The notes below the pieces were generated by a model. The model did not search any database. It was not told where the DNA came from and saw only the letters and a program-made list of their open reading frames with translations. 64,000 nt of DNA from Lentzea alba. Lineage in GTDB: Bacteria > Actinomycetota > Actinomycetes > Mycobacteriales > Pseudonocardiaceae. Made by a program: the position numbers and the translations under genes. The first letter of the stretch is position 1, and every line of letters starts with the position of its first letter. Positions 52,721 to 62,081 of this stretch are shown here, piece by piece. Where the stretch lies: NCBI RefSeq assembly GCF_011067745.1, contig NZ_JAAMPJ010000001.1, forward strand, positions 1,598,829 to 1,662,828. The letters are read 5' to 3'.

Positions 52721-53026
52721 GTGCCCATAGGATCCCTCGGACGTTCCAAGTCCGGCCGTCACCGCCCCGCGGACGAACCGCAGCAGCAGGAGACGTTGCC
52801 CGACGAGGAGCTGACCTCTTACCTGGCCGCCCTGGCCCCGGACGCGGACAACGAGACCACCGCATCGGGCTTCGGCAACGCGCAGGTGTACCAGCTGCGG
52901 CTGCAGCTGATGGCGAACGAGCAGCTCAAGGAGCTCGCCGCCGAGCGCCAGACCTCCCCGCAGGCGCTCGCCACGGAGTGGGTCATGCAGCGACTGGAGT
53001 GGGAAGCGCGCCAGCGCGGCCACTAG
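52721..53026 (+). CDS. 101-residue protein with RHH-like C-terminal half
   Basis: The N-terminal 45 residues are polar and likely disordered (RSKSGRHRPADEPQQQETLP). The second half, QVYQLRLQLMANEQLKELA then RQTSPQALATEWVMQRLEW, described by its ends, reads like a strand-helix-helix of the ribbon-helix-helix type used for DNA binding or antitoxins. No toxin gene is adjacent. GTG start. A bidirectional terminator follows. Confidence 0.6.
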   Translation: MPIGSLGRSKSGRHRPADEPQQQETLPDEELTSYLAALAPDADNETTASGFGNAQVYQLRLQLMANEQLKELAAERQTSPQALATEWVMQRLEWEARQRGH

Positions 53027-53052
53027 TCGTTCGAAAGCCCCCGAACAAACGA

Positions 53053-53090
53053 AGAAGGACCCTCGGCCGAGCCCGGCCGAGGGTCCTTCT
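53053..53090. terminator. Bidirectional 16-bp hairpin terminator
   Basis: 53053-53068 and 53075-53090 are exact reverse complements with a 6-base loop, located between the convergent 101-residue gene and the cold shock gene. Both sides have partial T/A enrichment. Confidence 0.85.
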
Positions 53091-53116
53091 CACTTACGAC
53101 TCAACTGCGGCTTGAA

Positions 53117-53320
53117 TCAGACGGCGCGGACGTTCTGCGCCTGCGGGCCCTTGGTGCCCTGCCCGACCTCGAACTCCACGCGCTGGTTCTCCTCCAGGGT
53201 GCGGAAACCCTGACCCTGGATCTCCGAGTAGTGGACGAAGACGTCTGCGCCGCCGTTGTCCTGGGCGATGAAGCCGAAGCCCTTCTCGGAGTTGAACCAC
53301 TTGACAGTGCCCTGTGCCAT
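53117..53320 (-). CDS. Cold shock protein (CspA family)
   Basis: A 67-residue single cold-shock domain with the RNA-binding motifs [12 protein letters not shown] (RNP1) and VFVHYSEI (RNP2). It acts as an RNA chaperone. ATG at 53320 has GGAGG 7 bases upstream. Several actinobacterial csp genes are constitutive; the untranslated leader upstream appears long and able to fold. Confidence 0.96.
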   Translation of the reverse strand: MAQGTVKWFNSEKGFGFIAQDNGGADVFVHYSEIQGQGFRTLEENQRVEFEVGQGTKGPQAQNVRAV

Positions 53321-53643
53321 GTACCTGCCTCCATCGCAGGAAAGCTTGGGGCTGCACCGTGCAACCCCGGCCGTCCCGGGGGCGTTCAGCTCGCTCGGTG
53401 AGAGCGCACAGCACGCCCGCGTGTCGTTCCGCGAGCGTGTGAAGCACGAACACAGAAACCACGGCCTGCGCGGGTCAGCCTAACGTGTGATGCGTCATAG
53501 CACTACAGGTCATTACTGGCCAGTTGGCTGCCTCAATAGGAGGAAACCCGCTGGTCCGGGTGGGTGATCGCAAACGCCCATGCAACTCGCCGGTACCCCT
53601 GCGCGTCTCTGAGGCATTGCACTGGGGATCTTGGGGAGAGAAC
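53321..53643. other. 323-bp gap: cspA leader and promoters
   Basis: The part next to cspA contains short hairpins on the minus strand (for example GGGGTTGCACGGTGCAGCCCC near 53350-53370, split across one base), suggesting a structured 5' leader. The part near 53490-53520 is A/T-richer and may hold promoters for both divergent genes. No coding frame is convincing. Confidence 0.35.
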
Positions 53644-54789
53644 GTGATCCGGCCACTGATCTTGGCTGTACTGCTGGGGTTGACCGCTTGCAGCGCCGCG
53701 CCCGACGGACCGTCGGCGCCTGCTGCTCCGGTCGTGGAGAACAAGGCGAAGGCGGCACTGACCGTGTCGCCCGCGCAGGGCGAGGGGATCAGCCCGGCGG
53801 GGCCGTTTCAGGTTGAGGTGACTGGAGGTTCGCTGACCGCCGTCGCTTTGACGGGCGCGAACGGCACCGTGGTCAAGGGGGAGCTCACGGCCGGCAGGTG
53901 GGTCGCCACCGAGGATCTGGGCTACGACAAGGTCTACACGTGGTCCGGTTCGGCGAAGGGCGAGGACGGCGCGGACGTGCCGGTCAGCGGTTCGTTCCGC
54001 ACGGTCAAGCCGCAGCGGCTCGTCAACGTGGAATCGAACGTCGGTGACCACCAGACCTACGGCATCGCGATGCCGGTCAAGATGACGTTCAGCGCGCCGG
54101 TGCAGGACAAGGCCGCCGCCCAGAAAGCCATGACCGTCACGACTTCCGTGCCGACCGAGGGCGCGTGGGCGTGGTTGTCGGACACCGAGGCGCACTGGCG
54201 GCCGCGCGACTACTGGAAGCCGAACACCGAGGTTTCCGTTGACGTCAACGTGTACGGGGTGCCGTTCGGGGCCGGCGCTTACGGTGCGAACGACCTGCAC
54301 GTGCAGTTCAAGATCGCGGATCGCGCGCTGGTGGCCAAGGCCAACACGCAGACGCACCGGTTCGAGGTCTGGCGCGATGGCGTGCTGCTGCACGACTTCC
54401 CGGCGTCGTACGGCAAGGCGGACGAAGCCATGTCGACGACGCGCTCCGGAACCCACGTGGTGATGGGGAAGGAAGCCAAGAAGCTGATGGCAAGCACCTA
54501 CTTCAACTACCGGGACATCCCGGTCACGTGGGCGGTGCAGATCTCCGCGAACGGCGAGTTCGTGCACGAGAACAACGGCACGATCCCCAGCCAGGGCAAG
54601 AAGAACGTCTCGCACGGCTGCGCGAACCTGTCCGGCGACAACGCGAAGCGCTTCTACGACCTGACGATGACCGGCGACCCGGTGGAGGTCGTGGGAACCG
54701 CGATCCAGCTCGGGCCGGAAGACCGCGACTACTGGGACTGGGCGCTGGACTGGGCGGCCTGGACCGCCAAGTCCGCGGTCACCGGCTAG
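53644..54789 (+). CDS. L,D-transpeptidase lipoprotein, second copy
   Basis: A 381-residue paralogue of the enzyme at 7005-8144. The signal peptide ends in LLGLTAC (lipid Cys near residue 15), Ig-like domains follow, and the YkuD domain has FVHENN and SHGCANL with the nucleophile near Cys326, plus a Trp-rich end (DYWDWALDWAAWTAKSAV). It should make 3-3 peptidoglycan cross-links. GTG at 53644 is supported by GGGGAGAG upstream. It converges on the solute-binding lipoprotein gene with a 4-bp overlap. Confidence 0.93.
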   Translation: MIRPLILAVLLGLTACSAAPDGPSAPAAPVVENKAKAALTVSPAQGEGISPAGPFQVEVTGGSLTAVALTGANGTVVKGELTAGRWVATEDLGYDKVYTWSGSAKGEDGADVPVSGSFRTVKPQRLVNVESNVGDHQTYGIAMPVKMTFSAPVQDKAAAQKAMTVTTSVPTEGAWAWLSDTEAHWRPRDYWKPNTEVSVDVNVYGVPFGAGAYGANDLHVQFKIADRALVAKANTQTHRFEVWRDGVLLHDFPASYGKADEAMSTTRSGTHVVMGKEAKKLMASTYFNYRDIPVTWAVQISANGEFVHENNGTIPSQGKKNVSHGCANLSGDNAKRFYDLTMTGDPVEVVGTAIQLGPEDRDYWDWALDWAAWTAKSAVTG

Positions 54790-55604
54790 GACTTCTCGGT
54801 GATCTGGGGTGGCTGCGGGATCTCGTAACCCGACGGTCCGACGTTGCGTTCGAGGGCCCGCTTCCACTCACCGCTCGAAATCATCTTCTCGATGGCCTCG
54901 TTCACGGCGTCGCGGGACTTCCCGTCGCCCTTCGGCACGCCGATGCCGTAGCGCTCCTTGGAGAACGGCTTGCCGACCAGCTTGAGCAGCTCGGGGTTCT
55001 CCGCGGCGAACCCGGCCAGGATGACCTCGTCGGTCGAAACGGCGTCGACGTTGCCCGCCATGAGAGCGATCACGCAGTCCGAGTACTGGCCGTACTCGAT
55101 GAGCTGGGTGCCCTGGGAGTAGTCGGTCTTCACCTTCTGCGCGGAGGTGGATCCCTTGACCGAGCACAGCTTGCGGCCGTTCAACGTCTCCGGCCCCTGG
55201 ATCGACGCCTCGGTGAAGCGGACCAGCATGCCCTGACCGGTCTCGAAGTACGGACCGGCGAAGGCGACCTTCTCCTTGCGGGCATCGGTGATCGAGTACG
55301 AAGCGATGATCAGGTCAGCCTCGCCGTTCTGCAGCATCGACTCGCGGGCAGCGCCGCGGGCCTCCTTGAAGGTGATGCCGCTGTCCTGCACACCGAGCTC
55401 GTTCGCCACGTACTTGGCCACGTCGACGTCGAAGCCGACGAAGCGGCCGTCGAGCCGTCGCTCGCTCAGGCCCGGCTGGTCGTAGCGGATGCCGATCGTC
55501 AGCTTGCCGGAGTCGGCACGTCCGATGACTGTGCTCGTGTCACCGCTCCCACAGGCGGTGGCGAGCACCGCTACGGCAGTCAGGAGCGCAGCACGACGAA
55601 TCAC
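54786..55604 (-). CDS. Amino-acid ABC transporter substrate-binding lipoprotein
   Basis: A 272-residue family 3 solute-binding protein, close in layout to GluB-type glutamate binders. The lipobox is LATAC, followed by KLTIGIRYDQPGL, FVGFDVDVAKYVANELG, a binding-site Arg region SYSITDARKEKVAFAGPYF and MAGNVDAVSTDE. No permease or ATPase gene is adjacent, so it is an orphan binding protein that uses a distant transporter or acts as a sensor. Confidence 0.87.
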   Translation of the reverse strand: MIRRAALLTAVAVLATACGSGDTSTVIGRADSGKLTIGIRYDQPGLSERRLDGRFVGFDVDVAKYVANELGVQDSGITFKEARGAARESMLQNGEADLIIASYSITDARKEKVAFAGPYFETGQGMLVRFTEASIQGPETLNGRKLCSVKGSTSAQKVKTDYSQGTQLIEYGQYSDCVIALMAGNVDAVSTDEVILAGFAAENPELLKLVGKPFSKERYGIGVPKGDGKSRDAVNEAIEKMISSGEWKRALERNVGPSGYEIPQPPQITEKS

Positions 55605-55683
55605 GACAAGCCTTCCGGGGGTTTTGTGGAGTCGTGAGCAATGCTACGGACCTGCGACGATGATCGACTGTGATGTATGACAT

Positions 55684-56496
55684 CTACGGCAGCCTTGTTT
55701 TGCTGGGTGTCACATGGCGTCCGTGCCGCTCGATCGCGCGCTTGAGGTGACCGGGCGGAGCGAGCCTCCTGATCTTGCCGGGCACCAAAAGCGCAGCTCG
55801 GCGCATGATTCGCAGCCACGTGTCGGCGTGCACGTAGGGTTGGTGACCGTGTAGTTCGAGCGCCCAATCGGGCAGCACCGAGTACGCCAGGTGGCCCACC
55901 AGCACCCGGTAGACGGGTAGTCCGTGGCGGACCCAACCTTGCACGGGAGGACCGTGCAAGAAGGTGTAAATCACGTCGGAATCGGCCGTTCGGCGCAGCT
56001 CAGGACGCATCCGTTCGAAGTACTCGGTCATTTCTCGCCGCGAGCCAGGGACCTCGTCCTCGTGCAGACCGACGAGCGTCGCGGCAAAACGCTGCTCCGC
56101 GTAGTACCGGTCCTTCTGCCGATCGGTCAGTCCGTACCCCGCGCGGTCCAGAACGGTTTCGAAGCAGTAGACCTCCGAGCAATGCACCCACAGCAGCAGT
56201 TCGGGCTCGTCGACGCGGAACGTCCGGCCGTCGACGACGCCGCGCAGGCTGCGGTGGGTGGCGCGGACCCGTGCCGACGCGGTGGCGATCTCCTCGTCGG
56301 TGCCGTAGACGCCGAGCCCGACGAAGTCCGCTGTTCGTTTCAACCGGCCGAGCGGGTCCGCCTGGAAGTTCGAGTTCTGCACCACCCCGGCGACGGCCTT
56401 GGGGTGCAACGCCTGCAGGTAGAGGCTCGCGATCCCGGCGATCCACATCGTCGGGTCGGCGTGCATCTGCCAGCTCACGGAGTTCGGATCGGGCAT
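55684..56496 (-). CDS. Oxygenase MpaB-family protein (DUF2236)
   Basis: A 270-residue member of the MpaB/latex-clearing protein group. Family-typical features are MWIAGIASLYLQALHPKAVAG near the start, with the histidine expected to hold haem, a second block VHCSEVYCFETVL, and the helix ending YRVLVGHLAY. Such proteins are haem b-dependent oxygenases or have unknown roles. ATG at 56496 is chosen; an ATG 12 codons earlier would run into the divergent gene's leader. The starts of the two genes are 34 bp apart. Confidence 0.8.
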   Translation of the reverse strand: MPDPNSVSWQMHADPTMWIAGIASLYLQALHPKAVAGVVQNSNFQADPLGRLKRTADFVGLGVYGTDEEIATASARVRATHRSLRGVVDGRTFRVDEPELLLWVHCSEVYCFETVLDRAGYGLTDRQKDRYYAEQRFAATLVGLHEDEVPGSRREMTEYFERMRPELRRTADSDVIYTFLHGPPVQGWVRHGLPVYRVLVGHLAYSVLPDWALELHGHQPYVHADTWLRIMRRAALLVPGKIRRLAPPGHLKRAIERHGRHVTPSKTRLP

Positions 56497-56530
56497 GCGG
56501 ACATCGTCTCGTCTCGCGAAGATGATGGCC

Positions 56531-56941
56531 ATGGACCTGGATCAGGCACGGGAAGTGCTCCGCAGTCAGCACCGCGCGGTGTTCTGCGCGCTGAAGGCGG
56601 ACGGGACGCCGGCCATGTCGCCGGTGCTCGTCGCGTTGGACGACAACGGCGACGTGCTCGTCTCCACACGAGCGACGGCCTACAAGACCAAGCAGGTGCA
56701 ACGTGATCCGAACGTCGCGCTGTGCGTGCTGCCGGACAGCTTCTTCGGGCGGTGGATCCAGATCAACGGAACGGCGACGGTCGTGGCGTTGCCGGAAGCG
56801 ATGGATCTGCTGGTCAAGTACTACCGGACGATCTCCGGCGAGCACTCCGACTGGAACGACTACCGGGCGGCGATGGAACGCGAGCAGCGGGTGATCCTGC
56901 GGATCTCGCTGACCGGTGCGGGACCAGACCGGACGGGGTGA
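56531..56941 (+). CDS. PPOX-class (split-barrel) flavin/F420-dependent protein
   Basis: A 136-residue split beta-barrel protein of the pyridoxamine phosphate oxidase-like fold. Supporting stretches are AVFCALKADGTPAMSPVLV, VLVSTRATAYKTKQVQRDP and LCVLPDSFFGRWIQINGTA. Many actinobacterial members bind F420 or FMN; the cofactor and substrate cannot be told. Divergent to the MpaB-type gene. Confidence 0.83.
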   Translation: MDLDQAREVLRSQHRAVFCALKADGTPAMSPVLVALDDNGDVLVSTRATAYKTKQVQRDPNVALCVLPDSFFGRWIQINGTATVVALPEAMDLLVKYYRTISGEHSDWNDYRAAMEREQRVILRISLTGAGPDRTG

Positions 56942-57017
56942 GTAACACCGTTAGCGGGCGCAACGATTCCACGGGGACGGCGGCTACCGGGCAGGCGGAA
57001 CCTGGGGAGCGGAAGCG

Positions 57018-57509
57018 ATGACTGGTGTCAGACACCGCGGCTACTTCACGGCCGCGGTGGCGGTGATGGGCGCTGCCCTGGTGGCAGCGCTGTTCGCCGC
57101 ACCTCTGAACAGACCGGTGGACATCCGTTTGGTCGCGCCACCTCCGCCACCTCCTCCGCCGATCGTCGCAACGGCCACCACGACCGTTTCGGCTGTCGGT
57201 CTGGCGCCGGCGCAACCGCCGCCCCCGCCTCCTCCGCCGCCGCCACCTCCACCGGCCAAGCCGCTTCCCCGGCCCAAGCCGGACCCCACGTCGGGCAAGC
57301 CACCGTCGAAGCCCCGTCCGCCGAGTCTGGACGACCTGCTTCGCTGTGACACGAAGTTCTTCGGGGACGACGACTTCGAGCGCTGCCTGGAGTGGCCGTT
57401 CGACGACGAGCAGTTCTGCGACTTCCTGGAGAAGCACCACCTGAGGTTGATCGACCTGCGCGGGCCGGACGGGCGTGACCCGGACAGGTTCGACCTGGAC
57501 TGCGACTAG
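57018..57509 (+). CDS. Proline-rich exported protein with Cys-containing C-terminal domain
   Basis: A 163-residue protein. A signal-anchor helix (YFTAAVAVMGAALVAALFAA) leads to two poly-proline runs, one of eight and one of thirteen consecutive prolines, then a Lys/Pro linker. The C-terminal 55 residues form a compact acidic domain with four cysteines (LLRCDTKF, ERCLEW, QFCDFLEK, LDCD). It likely spans the peptidoglycan. Family unknown. The TAG stop lies exactly at the left end of the inverted-repeat element. Confidence 0.7.
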   Translation: MTGVRHRGYFTAAVAVMGAALVAALFAAPLNRPVDIRLVAPPPPPPPPIVATATTTVSAVGLAPAQPPPPPPPPPPPPPAKPLPRPKPDPTSGKPPSKPRPPSLDDLLRCDTKFFGDDDFERCLEWPFDDEQFCDFLEKHHLRLIDLRGPDGRDPDRFDLDCD

Positions 57510-57672
57510 TGGCGTGGCTCGCAACGTTGCCGGGGGAATTCGCGCTCAGACGGGCGCATCACGGTGCCGCCCCCACTTCCTCATCCTGGTTGGCTGTGGG
57601 AGTGGGGGCGGTGCCGTGAGGCGTCCTGCTGAGCGTGAATTACCTCGCCAACGTTGCGTGACGCGCCACTAG
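57506..57672. repeat. 167-bp inverted-repeat element with CTAG ends (MITE-like)
   Basis: Arms 57506-57580 and 57598-57672 are 75 bp each and match as reverse complements at 61 of 75 positions without gaps; 17 bp separate them. Both ends are CTAG. Each end contains the TAG stop of a flanking convergent gene. No coding frame lies inside. It could act as a bidirectional terminator whatever its origin. Confidence 0.75.
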
Positions 57673-60600
57673 CCTTTCAGCTCCCTCAACCTCGCGAGGT
57701 TCGCCTCGGCGCGGGTGCCGAGCAGCTGCGCCTCGCCCAGGTAGTGGTCGTCGATCAACGCTTCGACCTCGTCGTCGTTCATCGCCGGCACGATCCTCGC
57801 CGCCATCCGGTTCATGTTGCGGTAGCTGCCCTGCAGGAGGAACTCACCGCCACTCGCGGCCGACGCGATGTACTCCTGGTTGACCGCGAGCACGACTTCC
57901 TGGATCCGCTGCAGCTTCCGGACCACGGACAACATCCGGTCCAGCTCGACGGTCTCGTACTCGTGCCGGACGGTTTCACCGTTCGCCAGACGCACCAGCG
58001 GTTCCACGTCGACGCCGTTGAGGGTCGGGTTCGACGCGGACGCGTTCTCCAGGTAGCTCAACGCAAAGAGGGCGTCGCGGCCCGACAGCACGTCACCGAG
58101 GTTCCACACGTCCGCGCGGTTCGCGAGCATGTCCGGAACGCGGAAGGCTCGACCGGTCTCGGTGTACGGGTTGCCCGCCATCGACACCGCGAAGCGCTTG
58201 CCCCGCAGGTCGAACGTGCGTGCCTCGCCGTCCCAGACGCCGTCAACGCGTCGTTGTGCGTCGCACAGCGAGATGAACTTCTGCAGCAGCTCAGGCGATG
58301 TGTGCTGGATGTCGTCGAGGTGCAGCAGAACGTTGCTGCCCAGGGCGAACGCGAAGTTGATGCGCTCGACCTCCTGGCGTGCGGTGGCATTCGGGGCCTC
58401 CTCCGGGTCGAGCGAGGTGACGCCGCTGCCCAGCGCCGGTCCGTTGACCTTCACGAACACCATGCCGAGCCGGTTCGCGACGTACTCCATCAACGTCGTC
58501 TTGCCGTAGCCGGGCGGGGAGATCAGCATCAGCAGGCCGGTGCCGTCGTTGAGCTGCTTCGCGAGGTTGTCGCCGATCAACGGCAGGTACACCTCGTTCA
58601 GCAACCTGTTGCGCACGAACGTGTTCAGCACCGCGGGGCGGTAGTCGTCCAGCCGGAGCCGTTGACGTTCCTCGGTGATGAGCGCGTCTCGTTGCCGCTG
58701 GTAGGCGCGGAAAGCGGGGACCTGCGTGTGTTGGAACGCGCGCAGCCTGGTCAAAGTCTCGTCCAGGCGCAGGTCCAGGGACTGGTTCGTCACGCGGGGG
58801 TGCGTGCCGAGCAGGCCGGTCACGGTCTCGGTCAGCGCGGCACTGGAGTCGTACCGCGGCAGGTCGGTGAGCAGGACCGCCACGACCTCGGGGAACTCGG
58901 GGCAGTCCTCGTCGCCGAGGAACGCCTTCAGCCACGCCTCGATGAGGTCGCGGTCGCCCAGGTCCTCGGTCACCACGGCCTTGAACCTGTCGATCACGGT
59001 CCGAGCGGCCTTGCTGGTGACGAATCCCCTCGGCTCGCAGGCCAGTTCCTCGAACAGGTACTCGGCGGCCAGGTCGTCGATGCCGAACTGCCTGGTCAGC
59101 TCCGGAATGCCGTGCGTGCCACCGAAGATCGTGCGGGCCCGGGCCAGCGACTCGGCTTTGCGCGCCCACACCGACCGTTGGTCCTCCGGCTGTTCGGACC
59201 AGAAGATCTGGGCCTGGGCACGGGTGGCCGGCGGATACCTCAGCAGCCCGGCGCCGGCGTGCAGTCGTTGCAGGACAGCGAGGATCTTCTCGGCGTCGTG
59301 GTCGTGGACGCCCTTCTCGTAGCCCTCGTCGTAGCGTTCCGCGGCGGCGGACACCACGTCCGTGCGGCCTTCGGCGAGCAGGCACCCGGCGAGGTGCTCG
59401 GACCGGTAGACGTCCTGGGTTTCCGAGACCAGCAGCTGGTCCCAGAACGGCCGGGTCGCGGCGAACGCCGGGTCGGTGACCTCGCTGCGGTAGTCGGTGC
59501 CGGTGACCGCGTAGAACAGCCGGCCGTCGCGCGGGACCAGGGTGAGGTTCATCGGCTCGGTCGTCACCGGGAAGCGGTGACGACCGAGCACGATCGACGC
59601 GCCGTCGAACAGATCGGCCCGGTCGCGCAGTGCCCGGCCTCCCTCTTGCCGGGCATCGCGCAGACTCGCGTCGAGCTCGTCCGCCCGCACGTCACCGAGT
59701 TTCCGGAGCTCCTCGGCGACGTTGCGAACCTTGGCGACCATCGGGTCGCCCGCGAAGTACGTGTTGATCTCGTCGGTCGAGGTGAGCTTCCCGAGGCGAC
59801 GGCGGATCGTACCGAGCACGCGTTCGGCGGACTGCACGAGCCTGTCGGCCTTGCGCGCACGTTCGTCGAGCAACGTCTGCTTGCGAGCGGAGAAGGCCTC
59901 GTAGACGTCCGTCCGCTTGGCGCCGATCTGGGCCAGGAAGTCGTCGAACTCGCCGAATCGCGACTCCAGGTTCTCCAGCTGCAGCAACAGCCGGCCGAGC
60001 TGGTCGTCGCAGCGCTGTGGAGAGTCCGCGACCGACAGCGCGCCCGTGATGGCCTGGCCGAGCAGCGCGAACTCCGCGGCGAACTCGGCCCTGCCCTCGG
60101 CATTCGCCAGAGCCTGTCGACGACCGTCCACAGTGGCCCGTGCCCGGTTGACCGCGGCCAGCACCTCGCCGATGCTCGCCAGGATCGCCGTGCGGGTGGT
60201 CGTGTCGGCGGCGTCGAGCGTGCTGACGACCTCGGTCAACACTTCCAGCCCGGCCTGCTGCTGCTCCAGCCGTTCCTTGAGCGGCTTGGCCTCGGCGGCT
60301 GTCTTCAGCTCCGCGGCCGCGATCTGTTCGATTTCCTCGTGGTACTGGGCGAACGCGCCCTCACCGCTGAGGAACGCGACGGCCCGTCGTGCGGACGCGC
60401 CGAGTTCCTCGACGAGTTCGGCCTCGCGCCGGTCGATCTCGGCGAGGTCGACGTACTTGAGGTCCTTGAGCGTGATCAGCCGGCCCTGCGCGGACCGCAG
60501 ATCGGCCAGCAGCCGCACCCACTCGTCTGCGCTTCTCGGTGCCGCCGACCTGGCGAGCCTGATCAGCGAGGCGAGCTTCTCCGAGGCCGCGTGGAGCTGC

Positions 60601-62081
60601 TGGGCCGCGTGCTCGGTGAGCGTGCGGACCGCCTCGAACTCGTCCAGCACCTGCTCGGCGGTGGCGCGGACGGCCACGACGTCCTGTTTCAACCCCAGTT
60701 CGTCGAGCCAGTGCACGCCGTCGATCACTCTGGTGCACAACGCGATCAGGCCCTCGAACACCGGCGCGCTCGGCGTCATCTCGGCGCTCATCCGGGTGAT
60801 CGACAGGCAGTCCGAGATGCCGCGGACGAGTTCGGCGTTGCCGATGCGGGCGAGCGGGCCTGCCTGGTCCGGCAGCTCCTCGTCCTGCACGAACGGTGTG
60901 CGCCAGACCTGCATCGGGTGCACGCGCACGGGTTCGGAGCTGGTCTCGCGGAAGATCACCAGGGTGCCGTCGGCGAACAGCGAGTAGCCGTGGCAGGTGA
61001 TCGGCGTCGCGACTTCCTTGCGAATCACGTTGTAGGGCAACAGCAAGCTGCGACCCTCGCGACGCGCGTGGTAGACGAACAGCACGTCCTCGCCGTTCGC
61101 GGACCGGACGACCCGTTCGAACTCCAGGTCGTCGGTCTCGACGTCGAACGTCTTGTCCGCACCGGTGACCAGGTAGTAGCCGCCGGGGAAGATGATCCCC
61201 TGGTCCTCCGGCAGCCGCTGGCAGGCCTGGCCGATGCCGTCGAGCCTGGCCACGGTCTTGGTGCGGGTGTTGAAGACCAGGTGCCGCCACGCGGTCTCGT
61301 TGTACGGGCGGATCCTGAGCAGGATCAGCGGGCCGACGCGGGCGTAGTGCACGTCGGCGTCCGCGAGGCTCTGCAACGGCTCGTCGACGGGCTCGGAGTA
61401 GATGCCCTCGCCGACCTCGGTGTTGTTCTCGATCTTGACGGTCAGCGTGCCGCCGACCGTCTCGACGAACACCTCGTTCTCGATCGCGATGTGCGGGTGC
61501 CGGCCGAGCACGTGCTGCTCGCGGGTCGTCTCGACCCACGTGACGTCGTGCGAGGGCGGGAACACGTGGTCGCGGTCGCCGCGGTTGTCGACGTAGGTGA
61601 CCGAGCCGTCGACCGCGACGTCCCAGCGCAGCACGCGGATGTCCTCGATCCGCGCGCCGGTCTGGAACACCGCGAGCAGCCGTGACTCGACGATCCGCAG
61701 CTGGAGCAGCCGCGTTTCGCGGTAGTACCGGTAGAGCTCGGCGAAGTCGTTGCGGAACCTCGGGTCCTGCAGGAACTCCGCCTCGACCGCGCTGAAGTCC
61801 CTGCCGTGCACCGCGAAGACGTCGCTGACCGTCGTCTCGGGCTTGAGGCCCATGAACACGTTGTAGCCGAACAACATCTGGTCGCCGAGCGCGACGATGT
61901 CCCGCGGCACGCAGTTGTTCTCGGTGCGGATGCGTTCGGTGGCGAGGAGTTCGAGCGCGGTGCTGCCGAACGTCTCGACGCGCTGGGCGTTCAGCGCTTC
62001 CGTGCTCCGGGCGAGCCCGGCGGCCTGTTCGGCCAGCCGGGCCCGCAGCACCTCGTAGGTGCCCGCGTCGAGTTGCGTCAT
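57669..62081 (-). CDS. Giant AAA+ ATPase (annotated elsewhere as DNA repair ATPase) paired with an SPFH protein
   Basis: A 1470-residue cytoplasmic protein. Residues 1-450 are a beta-rich region with repeated propeller-like strands (GIIFPGGYYLVTGADKTFDV and similar), 450-850 a long coiled coil, 850-1100 a further globular part, and about 1140-1400 an AAA+ module with Walker A ISPPGYGKTTLME, Walker B NVLLHLDDIQH and a sensor-like AVSMAGNPYTETGRA. The MoxR-like Asn of AGNP suggests the MoxR/dynein-related branch. The gene start overlaps the SPFH stop (ATGA). Function is unproven; large scaffolded ATPases of this kind occur in stress and conflict systems. Confidence 0.8.
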   Translation of the reverse strand: MTQLDAGTYEVLRARLAEQAAGLARSTEALNAQRVETFGSTALELLATERIRTENNCVPRDIVALGDQMLFGYNVFMGLKPETTVSDVFAVHGRDFSAVEAEFLQDPRFRNDFAELYRYYRETRLLQLRIVESRLLAVFQTGARIEDIRVLRWDVAVDGSVTYVDNRGDRDHVFPPSHDVTWVETTREQHVLGRHPHIAIENEVFVETVGGTLTVKIENNTEVGEGIYSEPVDEPLQSLADADVHYARVGPLILLRIRPYNETAWRHLVFNTRTKTVARLDGIGQACQRLPEDQGIIFPGGYYLVTGADKTFDVETDDLEFERVVRSANGEDVLFVYHARREGRSLLLPYNVIRKEVATPITCHGYSLFADGTLVIFRETSSEPVRVHPMQVWRTPFVQDEELPDQAGPLARIGNAELVRGISDCLSITRMSAEMTPSAPVFEGLIALCTRVIDGVHWLDELGLKQDVVAVRATAEQVLDEFEAVRTLTEHAAQQLHAASEKLASLIRLARSAAPRSADEWVRLLADLRSAQGRLITLKDLKYVDLAEIDRREAELVEELGASARRAVAFLSGEGAFAQYHEEIEQIAAAELKTAAEAKPLKERLEQQQAGLEVLTEVVSTLDAADTTTRTAILASIGEVLAAVNRARATVDGRRQALANAEGRAEFAAEFALLGQAITGALSVADSPQRCDDQLGRLLLQLENLESRFGEFDDFLAQIGAKRTDVYEAFSARKQTLLDERARKADRLVQSAERVLGTIRRRLGKLTSTDEINTYFAGDPMVAKVRNVAEELRKLGDVRADELDASLRDARQEGGRALRDRADLFDGASIVLGRHRFPVTTEPMNLTLVPRDGRLFYAVTGTDYRSEVTDPAFAATRPFWDQLLVSETQDVYRSEHLAGCLLAEGRTDVVSAAAERYDEGYEKGVHDHDAEKILAVLQRLHAGAGLLRYPPATRAQAQIFWSEQPEDQRSVWARKAESLARARTIFGGTHGIPELTRQFGIDDLAAEYLFEELACEPRGFVTSKAARTVIDRFKAVVTEDLGDRDLIEAWLKAFLGDEDCPEFPEVVAVLLTDLPRYDSSAALTETVTGLLGTHPRVTNQSLDLRLDETLTRLRAFQHTQVPAFRAYQRQRDALITEERQRLRLDDYRPAVLNTFVRNRLLNEVYLPLIGDNLAKQLNDGTGLLMLISPPGYGKTTLMEYVANRLGMVFVKVNGPALGSGVTSLDPEEAPNATARQEVERINFAFALGSNVLLHLDDIQHTSPELLQKFISLCDAQRRVDGVWDGEARTFDLRGKRFAVSMAGNPYTETGRAFRVPDMLANRADVWNLGDVLSGRDALFALSYLENASASNPTLNGVDVEPLVRLANGETVRHEYETVELDRMLSVVRKLQRIQEVVLAVNQEYIASAASGGEFLLQGSYRNMNRMAARIVPAMNDDEVEALIDDHYLGEAQLLGTRAEANLARLRELKG

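Noticed and set aside
52721..53026. Toxin-antitoxin pair based on the RHH-like protein
   Set aside because: No second small gene overlaps or follows it; a terminator and the cold shock gene come next.
57654..61685. A 1343-codon open frame on the plus strand opposite the giant ATPase gene
   Set aside because: It is antisense to a protein with Walker motifs and long coiled coil. Its translation is Val/Arg/Gln/Leu-rich without domains, as expected from the complement of a high-GC gene.
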